A stretch of DNA of 64,000 nucleotides from Nocardiopsis ansamitocini (GTDB lineage: Bacteria > Actinomycetota > Actinomycetes > Streptosporangiales > Streptosporangiaceae). Shown here in pieces: positions 26,382-38,234 of this stretch; position 1 is the stretch's first letter, and each line of letters begins with the position of its first letter. The stretch is taken from NCBI RefSeq assembly GCF_030268225.1, contig NZ_BSQG01000014.1:1-64000 (forward strand), read 5' to 3'. Under the pieces are notes generated by a model. The model was not told the DNA's origin, ran no database searches, and was given only the letters and a program-made list of their open reading frames with translations. A program made the position numbers and the translations under genes.

Positions 26382-28921
26382 CAGTCGCTCCCGGACACGG
26401 GGCGCGCATCGCCCGTAAGCAGTGCGAAGACCATCGTCAGTCCTCCGCCGGGCGTGTCCTCGGCGACCAGCGAGCCGTCCATCGCCTCGGTGAAGCCGCG
26501 GGCCACGGCCAGCCCCAATCCGATTCCGGTTCCCCTCGGGGTGTCGCCCAGCCGTTGGAACGCCTCGAAGATCCGTTCCTTGGACTCGTCGGGGACACCG
26601 GGGCCGTGGTCGCCCACGCGCAGCTCCACGATCGCCCCGAGGACGCTGGCGGAGACCCGCACCGGTGCCGCCCCCGCCGGATTGTGCCGTACCGCGTTCT
26701 CCACCACGTTGGCCACGGCCCGCTCCAGCAGGCCGGAGTCGCAGCGCACCCGGGCCAGCTGCTCGGGGACGTCCACGGACACCAGCTCCTGGGGGACTCC
26801 GATGAGTGCCCTGGGGACGACCTCCTCCAGCCCTACCTCCTTGAACTGCGGGCACACGGAGTCGGTCTGTAGGCGGCTCATGTCCAACAGGTTGTCGATG
26901 AGCCCGTTCAGCCGATCGGTGGACTCCTCGATTGTTTCCAGCAGCTCTGTTCGGTCGGCCTCGTCCAGTGCGATGTCGGTCGCACGCAAGCTGGACACAC
27001 TGGCTTTGACCGAGGTCAACGGGGTACGCAGATCATGCGACACGGCGGCCAGCAAAGCCGTCCGGATCCGGTTGCCCGCGGCCTGACGACGCGCCTCCGC
27101 CGCGTCCCGGGTCAGGCGCTGGCGCTCCAGCACGATTCCCACGCTTGTGGCGAAGGCGCTCAGGACCCGGCGGTCCGACGCCGGGAGGACGTGTCCGCGC
27201 AGTCCCAGCGCCAGGGAGTCGCTCACCGACACCAGCGCGTCGGCCTGCCCGGGATCGGTGCACGGCTCCGGTCCGGTCGAGTCGACCACTCGCCACTGGC
27301 CGTTCTCCCCCTGCTCCAGCAGGGCGGCCGAACGCTGCCCGAAGGTTTCGCGGACCCGCCCCAGGAGGGCGGGGACCGGTTCGTCGCCATCGAGGACGCT
27401 GCTCGCCAACAGGCTCAGCGCGCCAGCCTCCGCCCGGGCGAGCGCGGCCTGGGCCGAGCGTCGCGCGGCCAGATCCACCACAACCGCCACGGTTGCCCCC
27501 ACGATCACCGATGCGACCAGTGCGGCGGCGTTGTCCAGCAGCGGAACCGTCAGGGTCCCCGAGGGCGCGCTGAAGAAGAGGGCGAGCAGTACCGTGTTCC
27601 ACGTCGCGCTGAACAGGGCCGGCCACAGACCGCCGGCCAGTGCCACCGCAACGGTGACCAGCAGGTGCAGCAGGATGTTGGTCGTCGTGTCGAGCAGGTT
27701 CAGCGGTGGGACGCGCAGCGCCAGGGTCACCACGACCGGAAGAACCACGGCCAGCAGCCAGCCCCACACGGTGCGATTGCGACCCAACCCGCCTCCGAGA
27801 ATCGAGAGCGGCCCCCGGCCGCGGCCGGCATGCTCGTGGCCCACCATGTGCACGTCGATGTCTTCGGCGTCACGCGATACCACGGCGCCCACTCCGGGAC
27901 CGAAGAGGTATTGCCACCCTCTCCTGCGCGACGACCCGAGAACGATCTGCGTGGCGTTGACGCCCCGCGCGAACTCCAACAGCGAAGCGGCGACGTTGTC
28001 GCCGATGACCTGGTGATATCCGCCGCCCAGTTCGGAGAGCAGTCGCTGCTGCGCCCTCAGCGTCTCCGGTGGGGTGCGTGCCAGTTCGTCGCTGGACACC
28101 ACGTGCACCGCCATGAGCTGGCTGGGCTGGGGGCGGCCTCCGGGAGACCGGGCGGCGATCCGGGCGGCCCGTCGGATCAACGTCTCCCCTTCGGGGCCGC
28201 CGGTGAGCGCCACCACCACCCGCTCTCGGGCCTCCCAGGTCAGCCGGATGTTGTGCGCGCCCCGGTAACGGGCCAATCCCTCGTCCACACGGTCGGCCAC
28301 CCACAACAGCGCCAGTTCGCGCAGTGCGGTCAGGTTGCCTTCGCGGAAGTAGTTGGACAGTGCCGCGTCCACCTTGTCGGCGGAGTAGACGTTGCCGTGC
28401 GACATTCGCCTGCGCAGTGCAGTGGGGGACATGTCGCACAGCTCGATCTGGTCGGCGCGGCGCACCACGTCGTCGGGCACGGTCTCCTGCTGGTACACGC
28501 CGGTGATCTGCTGCGCCACGTCGGTGAGCGACTCCAGGTGGTGCACGTTCACCGTGGAGATCACGTCGATTCCGGCGTCCAGCAACTCCTCCACGTCCTG
28601 CCAGCGCTTGGCGTTGCGCGAGCCGGAGGAGTTGGTGCGGGCGATCTCGTCCACGACCGCGACCGCGGGACGGCGTGCGATCAGCGCGTCCAGGTCCAGT
28701 TCACCGACGGCCCCCTTGCGTTCCACGCGGCGCGCCAGTACTTCGAGCCCATCGAGCAGCTCGGCCGTCTGGACGCGCCCGTGTGTCTCGGCGAGGCCGA
28801 CCACGACGTCGGCGCCCCGCTCGCGGCGCCGGCGGGCCTCGCCCAGCGCCGCGTAGGTCTTGCCGACACCGGGGGCAGCGCCCAGGTAGATGCGTAGTCG
28901 TCCGCGTGCCACGGTACTCAT
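26381..28921 (-). CDS. kdpD: KdpD osmosensitive potassium sensor histidine kinase
   Basis: An 846-residue sensor kinase. The N-terminal KdpD domain has the Walker-type GAAPGVGKT (about 13-21). A universal-stress-protein-like domain (about 225-370) follows, then four membrane helices (about 385-485), a GAF-like domain (about 490-610), a HisKA helix with phosphorylated His629 in S-H-D-L-R-T-P-L-T, and a HATPase domain (about 730-840; VENAVRHNP, GDHGPGVPDE, GTGIGLGLAV). It responds to low K+ or turgor and phosphorylates KdpE. The start is ATG 28921; upstream in-frame sequence is unlike KdpD. The PP2C-like gene precedes it by 62 bases on the same strand, so a PP2C-kdpD-kdpE operon is likely. Confidence 0.92.
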   Translation of the reverse strand: MSTVARGRLRIYLGAAPGVGKTYAALGEARRRRERGADVVVGLAETHGRVQTAELLDGLEVLARRVERKGAVGELDLDALIARRPAVAVVDEIARTNSSGSRNAKRWQDVEELLDAGIDVISTVNVHHLESLTDVAQQITGVYQQETVPDDVVRRADQIELCDMSPTALRRRMSHGNVYSADKVDAALSNYFREGNLTALRELALLWVADRVDEGLARYRGAHNIRLTWEARERVVVALTGGPEGETLIRRAARIAARSPGGRPQPSQLMAVHVVSSDELARTPPETLRAQQRLLSELGGGYHQVIGDNVAASLLEFARGVNATQIVLGSSRRRGWQYLFGPGVGAVVSRDAEDIDVHMVGHEHAGRGRGPLSILGGGLGRNRTVWGWLLAVVLPVVVTLALRVPPLNLLDTTTNILLHLLVTVAVALAGGLWPALFSATWNTVLLALFFSAPSGTLTVPLLDNAAALVASVIVGATVAVVVDLAARRSAQAALARAEAGALSLLASSVLDGDEPVPALLGRVRETFGQRSAALLEQGENGQWRVVDSTGPEPCTDPGQADALVSVSDSLALGLRGHVLPASDRRVLSAFATSVGIVLERQRLTRDAAEARRQAAGNRIRTALLAAVSHDLRTPLTSVKASVSSLRATDIALDEADRTELLETIEESTDRLNGLIDNLLDMSRLQTDSVCPQFKEVGLEEVVPRALIGVPQELVSVDVPEQLARVRCDSGLLERAVANVVENAVRHNPAGAAPVRVSASVLGAIVELRVGDHGPGVPDESKERIFEAFQRLGDTPRGTGIGLGLAVARGFTEAMDGSLVAEDTPGGGLTMVFALLTGDARPVSGSD

Positions 28922-28983
28922 TCCACACGGTTTCCCTGGGCAGCGCCACATCGGATGCCGACGGGTGCGTCGAAGGGCAGTAC

Positions 28984-29757
28984 TCAGCCGCCGAGCGGCG
29001 CCAGACTGCGGACGGGCTGCGCGGCCAGGCGGGCGTGCAGCGCGGTGGCATCGTCGTGCACTTTGCCAAGAGGGACGCCTTTGCTGCGTTCCTCTGCGCG
29101 GACCCAGTCCACGAGTGCCTTCGGCCCACGCACCCGGAGATGGTTCCACACCGCCTCCCAGCTGTGGCCGTAGTACTCCACCAGCCGGGTGCAGCCGTCC
29201 GACAACAGCGCGAACTCGTTGGTCCGGACCGTTCCCGTCACCGCCTCGTAGGCTGCTTCCGGTGCGGTGCTGGCCACCCAGAAGCCCCCCGGGGTGTTAC
29301 GGGAGGCGCGCACCAGTTGCCGCGGGTAGGGGCGGCCTCCCGGCAGCCGGTCCACCCGGGTGTCGCTGACCGCGCGGACGCCACCGTCCTCCAGCGCGAA
29401 CAGCACGGCGGAATCGGCCAGCACCAGATAGTCCAATCCCTGGTCGCTGTGCCGTGCCAACGCCGCCGTCGCCGAGGGACTGTCAGGGTTGGCCAGGTCG
29501 CAGTGGCCGCCATGTGCGTACCGCACACGCGAGATCGCGCACGCCAGCACGTCGGCCAGGGACATATCGGTGTCCATGAGGGCCTGCAGTGATTCGGAGA
29601 GCCGGTCCACCAGCCAGGTGACGCCGTGAATGCAGCCGCTCTCCACGCCGGACGGCGCGGTCGCTCCGTCCAGAACGAACGCCCACTCCCCGGCCGCGGC
29701 GACGCGGTCTTCGTTGTATGCGCCGACTCCGCGTTTGCTGGTCTGTCGCACTCGCAT
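28984..29757 (-). CDS. PP2C-family serine/threonine phosphatase-like protein
   Basis: A 257-residue protein with diverged PP2C features: GAYNEDRVA (about 12-20), AFVLDGATAP with the metal-binding D30, an SDGCTRLVE segment (about 197-205) and a terminal GKVHDDATAL (about 231-240). These are the usual metal-binding aspartate positions, so it is probably an active Mn/Mg phosphatase. Targets are unknown. It starts at ATG 29757 just after GAGGGG. It lies directly upstream of kdpD on the same strand, which suggests that it modulates the same response; that is inference. Confidence 0.75.
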   Translation of the reverse strand: MRVRQTSKRGVGAYNEDRVAAAGEWAFVLDGATAPSGVESGCIHGVTWLVDRLSESLQALMDTDMSLADVLACAISRVRYAHGGHCDLANPDSPSATAALARHSDQGLDYLVLADSAVLFALEDGGVRAVSDTRVDRLPGGRPYPRQLVRASRNTPGGFWVASTAPEAAYEAVTGTVRTNEFALLSDGCTRLVEYYGHSWEAVWNHLRVRGPKALVDWVRAEERSKGVPLGKVHDDATALHARLAAQPVRSLAPLGG

Positions 29758-30456
29758 GGGCCCCTCGTTTCACATCTGTGACAGGAGCACCACGATTGGG
29801 CGCCCTCTTACGCCGTTGAGTTGGGATGAGCTTCCCCGGGCGGGGGACAGCCGCCGTGGCCAGGACGGCGACGACCGTTCGTGGGACGTTTTCGTCCAGG
29901 TCACTGCCCTGTACGCCGGTGGCGGGCAGCAGTCGACGCCGACCGGCGGTGCTGGTGCGAGCCGGTCGGCTCGGTGCGCCGTACTCGCGGCAGCGGCTGT
30001 GCGGCCCGTTCCCGGCCGCCGCTGGGATACAGCGGGGCTCTGGCCGGGGGACGTCGACATTGCGCGGGTGTTTCGCACCGCGCGCTTTCTCGCGCAGGAT
30101 GGCGGATTTGCCGACTTCTGGCGCAAAGGGGGCACGTTTGACCAGGTGACCGCGGTTCCCAGTGTCTCAGGCCGGGATTCGCGAGACTAGGAGAATGCTC
30201 TGTTACCCCAGGTTTTGATGAGAACGAAGTGGCGAGAGGGGAGAGTTGCCCGCTATCGCCGGACAGGGGAGTGAGCGGCGCCATACGGAGAGTTCGGGAT
30301 ACCGGCAGCGCGCAAGGGGCCACCTGTGGGAAGGGACGAAAACCCCGGCGGCCCCGCCGCGGGACGGACACCCTGAGACGTTGCCTCAGGACCTGCGGCG
30401 GGGAGCGGGAGAGGGCGACGATTCCCGGGTGATCGAGGGGCGCGGGCCCGCTGCGC
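29758..30456. other. Long intergenic region
   Basis: About 700 bases between the PP2C-like gene (start at the left) and the SCO6745-type gene (stop at the right). No open frame has coding character on either strand. The plus-strand frames at 29.8-30.2 kb are Arg/Pro/Gly-rich shadows. It should carry the promoter of the PP2C-kdpDE operon near its left end. Confidence 0.5.
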
Positions 30457-31335
30457 TCAGCGGCGCCGGGTGCCCGGCAGGATCTTGGCGGCGACGATGG
30501 CCGAGACCAGCGGCGCGGCCAGGGTGATCAACCGTTCGCACCCCGCGCTGCCCAGCGCGGCATAGGGCGCCAGGGCCAGTGAGTCGGTGTGTGCCTCGAT
30601 CTCCTCGCGCTGCCCCAGCCCGGCCTCGGTGAGCACGGTGGAGCCGTCATAGGCCGATGCGACCATGCCCCGAGCCGCCAACCGGTCGGTGGCGGCGGCC
30701 CACTCGTCGGTGCTCCAGGCCCTGGTCACACGCAGCGCCCGGGCATTCGCCCGGCCCGTCGCTGCGTGGGTCACCAGTGATTCCACCGGGTCGAGGCCGG
30801 CCAGTAGGAGCGCCGCCAAGTGCCCGTCCCCGCGGAACTCGCGCAACAGGGTCTGGGCGTGCCACAGCACCAGGTGCGGTTCCTCGGGCCACTCCAGTTC
30901 CGCGTACGCCCCGAACAGGGTGCGGCCCTGGGAGTGACGGCCGGCCTCCAGGGCCGCCGTGCGGGCCAGCTCCGCGGCCTCTGCGAGGCCCTCGGAGAAG
31001 AGGACCTTCTCCTCGGCCATCGAACGCAGGGCGGTGTCCGCCGCCTTCACCCTGGTCCTGATCACGGTTCGGGGAGAGGCCAGCGTCCACGCCCGCGGCA
31101 CGGCCTCGGCGACAAGGACGGGGTTGAAGTTGTAGAAGGCCGATGTCACCGGTCCGGCGCCCACCGCACCGAGGGGCGCCGAGCGTGACGCGAAGTACCC
31201 CATGACCGTCGGCTCCAGGCCGATCGCCTCGTACGCCGCGCTTGCCTCCGGCGCGAAGTAGATCATCGTGTGAACAGGTTCGAGCGCTGCCCATGCCTTG
31301 CGCGCCTGGGCTGCTGTCGGTGCCGACGTGCTCAT
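30457..31335 (-). CDS. SCO6745-family protein (MarR-like fold)
   Basis: A 292-residue soluble protein of the actinobacterial family named after Streptomyces SCO6745. Typical features are an opening ARKAWAALEPVHTMIYFAPE, the YFASRSAPLGAVGAGPVTSAFYNF segment and the ALLAGLDPVESLVTHAA region. The second half contains a winged-helix-like part (RAWSTDEWAAATDRLAARGM). Function is unknown. The start is ATG 31335, 6 nt after GGAGG; a further upstream ATG overlaps that site and is rejected. It is divergent from the carboxylesterase gene (198 bases between), so both could share a promoter region. Confidence 0.82.
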   Translation of the reverse strand: MSTSAPTAAQARKAWAALEPVHTMIYFAPEASAAYEAIGLEPTVMGYFASRSAPLGAVGAGPVTSAFYNFNPVLVAEAVPRAWTLASPRTVIRTRVKAADTALRSMAEEKVLFSEGLAEAAELARTAALEAGRHSQGRTLFGAYAELEWPEEPHLVLWHAQTLLREFRGDGHLAALLLAGLDPVESLVTHAATGRANARALRVTRAWSTDEWAAATDRLAARGMVASAYDGSTVLTEAGLGQREEIEAHTDSLALAPYAALGSAGCERLITLAAPLVSAIVAAKILPGTRRR

Positions 31336-31503
31336 TGTCGCCTCCATCGGTTCCTGCTGCGGTGTCCGTGATGACCAGTGGCCACCAAACGTCATCATGC
31401 CGAACGGCGTTCTGGTCGAGGAGACGGCCCTGGCGCATCCGTGGATCGGGAGTGCCACCAAACGGTTTCCCGACTATTGACAGCCGTCACTTCGGCTACG
31501 TAG

Positions 31504-34163
<2,660 letters not shown>

Positions 34164-34871
34164 GATTCTTCCTCTCGTTCGCGGACCTATGACGCCTCCA
34201 ACAGGGGGAGACCGTCACCGCGGCGCTGGAAGGCGCGGATGTCCGGCTCGCGGGGGGAACGGACGCCCCGCGCGGTAAGAGGTAATTTCGAGCCTACCCG
34301 GCCGTCCGGCAGCCGTCAGGGGGTGAGGAAACCGGGATGCACCCCATTGCCGTACCGAGACGACGGGCCAAAGGGCGGCTCCGGTCGAGCCCGTCGCGCC
34401 GAGGCTGCTCGTGACGCACACTCCGCCGCTGCCCAGGGAGCGTCCGCCAGGGCGAAGCCGCTGTCCGGGACGTATTTCCGAGTACGGCACGGTAAAGACG
34501 CCGGCGGCCGAGGCGCCCCTGCGGGTCGCGGACACCACCGCAGCCGACAGCGTCTCCGGAAAAATTGGGAAAAGCATGTCTTCGCAGCAGGAGAAGCACG
34601 CTCACCGCGACTACCGGCAGGAACGCGGGCAGTCCCGGGTGGACGCCCTCTTCCGGTGTCGAACCGATCGCCGGCGGGTGCGGTGCGCGGCAGCCACCTT
34701 GCCGGCGCCCACAACGACTGCTCCCGGTGACGGGGATCACTTTCGTGCGTGCTGAAGGGGTGGGCTCCTGCCGGTCCGGGACCATTGTGGTCGTCGCGGT
34801 CGCTCCCGGCCGTCGGTGCAACGGTCGCAAGAATGCGCGGACCGGGTGTGCGCAAGAAGAGAGCGGGCAAG
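34164..34871. other. Long intergenic region upstream of the desaturase
   Basis: About 700 bases between the desaturase start and the tRNA-Arg terminator. Frames here are Arg/Pro/Ala-rich on all strands, and none looks coding. It must contain the desaturase promoter. I see no strong repeat. Confidence 0.5.
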
Positions 34872-34904
34872 AAAAAACCAGCGGACGCTATGGGCATCCG
34901 CTGG
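34872..34904 (-). terminator. Intrinsic terminator after tRNA-Arg
   Basis: On the minus strand an 8-bp stem (CCAGCGGA with TCCGCTGG; 34878-34885 and 34897-34904) with an 11-nt loop is followed by six T (34877-34872). It lies 19 bases beyond the tRNA. This is one of the few hairpins in the window with a true T-tract. Confidence 0.8.
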
Positions 34905-34922
34905 CCGGTATGGGTTTTCGAG

Positions 34923-34994
34923 TGCCCCCTGCAGGATTCGAACCTGCGCACACGCCTCCGGAGGGCGTTGCTCTATCCCCTGAGCTAAGGGGGC
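34923..34994 (-). tRNA. tRNA-Arg, anticodon CCG
   Basis: A 72-nt cloverleaf on the minus strand. The acceptor stem GCCCCCT pairs with AGGGGGC; the D arm is in TTAGCTCAGGGG; the anticodon stem ACGCC/GGCGT encloses loop CTCCGGA, giving anticodon CCG (reads CGG). The T arm is GCAGG-TTCGAAT-CCTGC. The discriminator is A, and the CCA is not encoded. It has its own -10-like box and a T-tract terminator, so it is a monocistronic tRNA. Next to it, divergently, sit a response regulator and an ArgS-like anticodon-binding protein. Confidence 0.95.
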
Positions 34995-35008
34995 TCAGTT
35001 CGGTTACG

Positions 35009-35014
35009 ACTCTA
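35009..35014 (-). promoter_or_regulatory. Candidate -10 box for tRNA-Arg
   Basis: TAGAGT on the minus strand, 14 nt before the mature 5' end of the tRNA. No good -35 hexamer is seen. Confidence 0.35.
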
Positions 35015-35092
35015 GCAGGGTGTCGAGGCGGGTTGTGCGATCTGGCTCCTACCGGGTTGGGCATCCGCCAGCGCCACCGGTCGTTTGAGCGC

Positions 35093-35098
35093 TAGTGT
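35093..35098 (+). promoter_or_regulatory. Leaderless-type -10 box for the response regulator
   Basis: TAGTGT lies 7 nt before GTG 35106. No Shine-Dalgarno sequence lies between, so transcription probably starts at the GTG itself. Confidence 0.5.
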
Positions 35099-35105
35099 CA
35101 CGCCC

Positions 35106-35495
35106 GTGGTTGAAGCCAGTGGACGCGTGCTCGTGGTTGACGACGATGAAGTGATACGACAGCTCATCGCGTTGAACCTGAGGTTGGAGGGGTTCGACGT
35201 GCACACTGCTGTGGACGGGCAGGACTGCCTGGAACAGGTACGGGAGGTGCTGCCCGAGGTGGTCACGCTGGATGTGATGATGCCCCGGCTCGACGGGTGG
35301 GAGGCCGCCGCGCGCCTCAAGCGCGACGCCGAGACCCGTCACGTGAAAGTCGTGCTCATCACGGCGCGCGCCCAGGAGACCGACCTGCGCCGCGGCTCCG
35401 ACATCGGGGTCGACGCCTTCTTGACCAAACCGTTCGATCCTGCGGAGCTCATCAGGATCGTGCGCGACCTCGCAGCCGCATCCCGAGCGGCGTGA
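35106..35495 (+). CDS. Single-domain response regulator (CheY-like)
   Basis: A 129-residue receiver domain without an output domain. The acidic pocket is D12-D13-D14, the phosphoacceptor is D56 in VTLDVMMPRLDG, T86 is in VVLITA, and K108 is in FLTKPF. All key residues are intact, so it should be phosphorylated, but no kinase adjoins it. The start is GTG 35106, leaderless-type. A TTG at 35085 would add seven residues but has no better site. Its stop codon overlaps the GTG of the next gene (GTGA), so it is translationally coupled to the ArgS-like protein. That coupling is the main clue to its job. Confidence 0.88.
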   Translation: MVEASGRVLVVDDDEVIRQLIALNLRLEGFDVHTAVDGQDCLEQVREVLPEVVTLDVMMPRLDGWEAAARLKRDAETRHVKVVLITARAQETDLRRGSDIGVDAFLTKPFDPAELIRIVRDLAAASRAA

Positions 35496-36646
35496 GCCGG
35501 CTCGCACCGCCGCTCGGCACACCCGCCGGGGTCGACGCCCTCCTGCGCGCGAGCTGTGCCGCCGCGCTCGGTGTCCCCACCGAGCGACTGCCTCCTGCGC
35601 AGCCGCGCCGGGCCCGCCCCGGTTCCGGTGCCGATTACGCCAGCAGTCTGCCGCTGCGCCTCGCCGGGCCGTTTCGCCGGTCGGCCGCCGACCTCGCCGT
35701 CCGTGCCGCGGCGATTCTGCGCGAGAACCCTGCGGTGGCCGGCTCCGGGGTGGAGGGCGCAGCCTTCCTCACCCTTACCCTCACCCCCACGTCCCGGCTC
35801 GGGCCGGTCGTCGCCGCTGCCGCGGACCCCTGGAGCTATCTCGCGGGCGGCGGTCCCCAACCGGCGATCGAACGGTCGGCCCAGCCGCCGCTGCGCGACC
35901 TCGCGCAGGCCGGTGACCTAGCCGCGGCGCGCGACCTCGCCCGCGCCGACGCGCGGCTGCGCATCGCCGCGGCGGTCGGACACGGAGTCGAGGCGCCCTC
36001 CTCCGGCGCCGGAGAAGGGACCGGTTGGCGCGACCGCTACATCGACGCCCCCGACCCACAGGGCGCCTCTGCGAAGCTGCTCGCCGTAATCGGAGAGGCC
36101 GCTGCCCGGTTCTCCTTCTGTCGAAGCCCCTCCGACCGGGTCCGCCCGGACGAGGCCACCGGTCCGGGGCTCCCCGCACTTCCCAGTGCCTGGGCGCCGG
36201 GGACGTGGGCGCGCGCAGTCGGAGCGAACCCTGCTTTCGCCGTTCGCTACGCCCATGCCCACGCCCGAGCCACCCGCGACCTCTGGGCGCCGGCGTCGGG
36301 ACGCCCCCCGGGCGGCTGGGACTTCGGCGATCCCGTGGCTGCGGCGGCCCTCGCCGAACCGGCCGCCGCGGACCTCGTCTCGACCCTGTTCGACGGTCCC
36401 GCCGCACTGGCCGCCGCCGCGCGACGTAGCGAACCCCATATCCTGGTGCGATACCTGGAGGAGCTCAGCGCTGCCTACCATGAGTGGTGGGAGTCGTGCG
36501 ACGCCATCACGGGGGACACCCTTCACCGTGACGCCGACGCGTGCGCCCAGACCGCCGCGGCCCGCCTCGACGTTTGCGAGGCCACCGCCGGTGTGCTGCG
36601 CGTCGGACTGTTCCTCATCGGAGTGCCCGCGCCCACAAGGCCGTGA
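35492..36646 (+). CDS. nrtL: ArgS-related DALR anticodon-binding protein (NrtL type)
   Basis: A 384-residue protein resembling arginyl-tRNA synthetase without a catalytic domain. The N-terminal half has an ArgS-like additional-domain pattern ([20 protein letters not shown]). The C-terminal half (about 240-384) is a DALR anticodon-binding helical bundle ([35 protein letters not shown], ending [14 protein letters not shown]). The HIGH and KMSKS signatures of class I synthetases are absent. In mycobacteria and corynebacteria, argS itself sits upstream of lysA-hom-thrC-thrB-rho; here this relic takes that place. It overlaps the response regulator gene as GTGA. It probably binds tRNA-Arg, but its role is unknown. 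The symbol follows the name I recall for this family. Confidence 0.8.
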   Translation: MSRLAPPLGTPAGVDALLRASCAAALGVPTERLPPAQPRRARPGSGADYASSLPLRLAGPFRRSAADLAVRAAAILRENPAVAGSGVEGAAFLTLTLTPTSRLGPVVAAAADPWSYLAGGGPQPAIERSAQPPLRDLAQAGDLAAARDLARADARLRIAAAVGHGVEAPSSGAGEGTGWRDRYIDAPDPQGASAKLLAVIGEAAARFSFCRSPSDRVRPDEATGPGLPALPSAWAPGTWARAVGANPAFAVRYAHAHARATRDLWAPASGRPPGGWDFGDPVAAAALAEPAAADLVSTLFDGPAALAAAARRSEPHILVRYLEELSAAYHEWWESCDAITGDTLHRDADACAQTAAARLDVCEATAGVLRVGLFLIGVPAPTRP

Positions 36647-36749
36647 GTACTCCGTGGTCGCCCACGCGCGTCCGGTACGGAGAACGAACCACGCATCCGT
36701 CCGAGAGCGCACGCATCACCCTGTCGTTTCGATTCCGAGAGTCGTGCCA

Positions 36750-38141
36750 ATGAGCCGCAACGCCCACCCCGCCGGACAACGCCACGCGGATGTGCTCCCC
36801 GAGGAGCACCCGCCCAGTCCGCCCCGCAACCTCACCGAACTCGACCCCAACGTGTGGCCGCGCACGGCCAAGCGGGTCGACGGCGAGATCACCATCGGCG
36901 GCGTCGGAGTCGGCGAGCTCGCCCGCGAATACGGGACCCCGTTGTTCGTGCTGGACGAGGACGACTTCCGTGCCCGTGCCCGCGACTACCGCCTGGCCTT
37001 CAGCGACGCGGACGCCGACGTCTACTACGCCGGCAAGGCGCTGCTGACCAAGGCCGTGGCGCGCTGGGTCCTGGAGGAGGGCCTCAAGCTCGACGTGTGC
37101 AGCGGCGGCGAACTCGCCGTTGCGCTTGCCGCGGGCTTCCCGCCGGCCAAGATCGGAATGCACGGCAACAACAAGTCCGAGGCCGAACTGGCCAGGGCCG
37201 TCGAGGTCGGGGTGGGGCGCATCATCGTCGACTCCTTCGACGAGATCGAGCGCCTGGAGCGAATCGCCGCTGAGCAGGGCCGGGTGCCCGACGTCCTCAT
37301 CCGCGTCACCACCGGTGTCGAGGCGCACACCCACGAGTTCGTCGCCACCGCCCACGACGACCAGAAGTTCGGCCTCGCGCTGAGCAGCGGCGCCGCAGCA
37401 GAGGGGGTGCGCCGTCTTCTGGCCTCCGGCCACCTCAACCTGGTCGGCCTGCACTCCCACATCGGCTCGCAGATCTTCGACACCGCCGGATTCGAGGTCG
37501 CGGCCCGTCGGCTCAGCACCTTCATCACCCGGATCCACGCCGAACACGGCGTCTTCCTGCCCGAACTCGACCTCGGCGGAGGCCTGGGAATCGCCTATCT
37601 TCCCGGCGACCGGCCGCTGGAGCCCAAGACGATCGCCGAGAGCCTGCTCGGCATCGTCGCCAGGGAGTGCGCTGCCAACGACCTGCCGATGCCGCGTATC
37701 GCGGTGGAGCCCGGCCGCGCCATCGCCGGACCTCCGGGGGTCACCCTCTACGAGGTCGGCACGATCAAGGACGTCGAAGGCATCCGCACCTACGTCAGCG
37801 TCGACGGCGGGATGAGCGACAACATCCGTACCTCGCTGTACGGCTCCGAGTACACCTGCGTGCTCGCCTCGCGCGACAGCGACGCCGACCCCATGTTGTC
37901 GCGGCTGGTCGGCAAGCACTGCGAGAGCGGTGACATCGTGGTGCGCGACCTCCACCTTCCCGCGGACCTGCGCACCGGCGAGCTCGTCGCCGTGGCCGCG
38001 ACCGGCGCCTACTGCCACTCCATGGCCAGCAACTACAACCACCTGCCCCGTCCGGCCGTGGTCGCGGTCCGTGAAGGCGTCGCGCGAACCCTGATCCGGC
38101 GGGAGACCGAGGATGACCTCCTGCGGCTGGACGTAGGCTGA
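36750..38141 (+). CDS. lysA: Diaminopimelate decarboxylase
   Basis: A 463-residue fold-type III PLP decarboxylase that converts meso-diaminopimelate to L-lysine, the last step of lysine synthesis. The PLP lysine is K96 in [16 protein letters not shown], the HSHIGSQ histidine, the GGGLGI phosphate loop, EPGRAI and the C-terminal CESGD and [12 protein letters not shown] motifs are all present. An N-terminal extension of about 45 residues is usual in actinobacteria. The start is ATG 36750; the GAGAG about 9 nt upstream is weak. It is followed by hom 94 bases downstream. Confidence 0.97.
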   Translation: MSRNAHPAGQRHADVLPEEHPPSPPRNLTELDPNVWPRTAKRVDGEITIGGVGVGELAREYGTPLFVLDEDDFRARARDYRLAFSDADADVYYAGKALLTKAVARWVLEEGLKLDVCSGGELAVALAAGFPPAKIGMHGNNKSEAELARAVEVGVGRIIVDSFDEIERLERIAAEQGRVPDVLIRVTTGVEAHTHEFVATAHDDQKFGLALSSGAAAEGVRRLLASGHLNLVGLHSHIGSQIFDTAGFEVAARRLSTFITRIHAEHGVFLPELDLGGGLGIAYLPGDRPLEPKTIAESLLGIVARECAANDLPMPRIAVEPGRAIAGPPGVTLYEVGTIKDVEGIRTYVSVDGGMSDNIRTSLYGSEYTCVLASRDSDADPMLSRLVGKHCESGDIVVRDLHLPADLRTGELVAVAATGAYCHSMASNYNHLPRPAVVAVREGVARTLIRRETEDDLLRLDVG

Positions 38142-38234
38142 CCCTGCCCGGGAAACAGGCCCGGGAGCCCCGCTTCCGACCGGGGCGAGGAGAACGAACG
38201 CGGACATGAGTGAAGAAGTGGGAGTCACCCCCTT

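Noticed and set aside
27035-28897. 620-residue plus-strand open frame
   Set aside because: Antisense shadow of kdpD.
36615-38228. 537-residue minus-strand open frame
   Set aside because: Antisense shadow of lysA; no recognisable motif.
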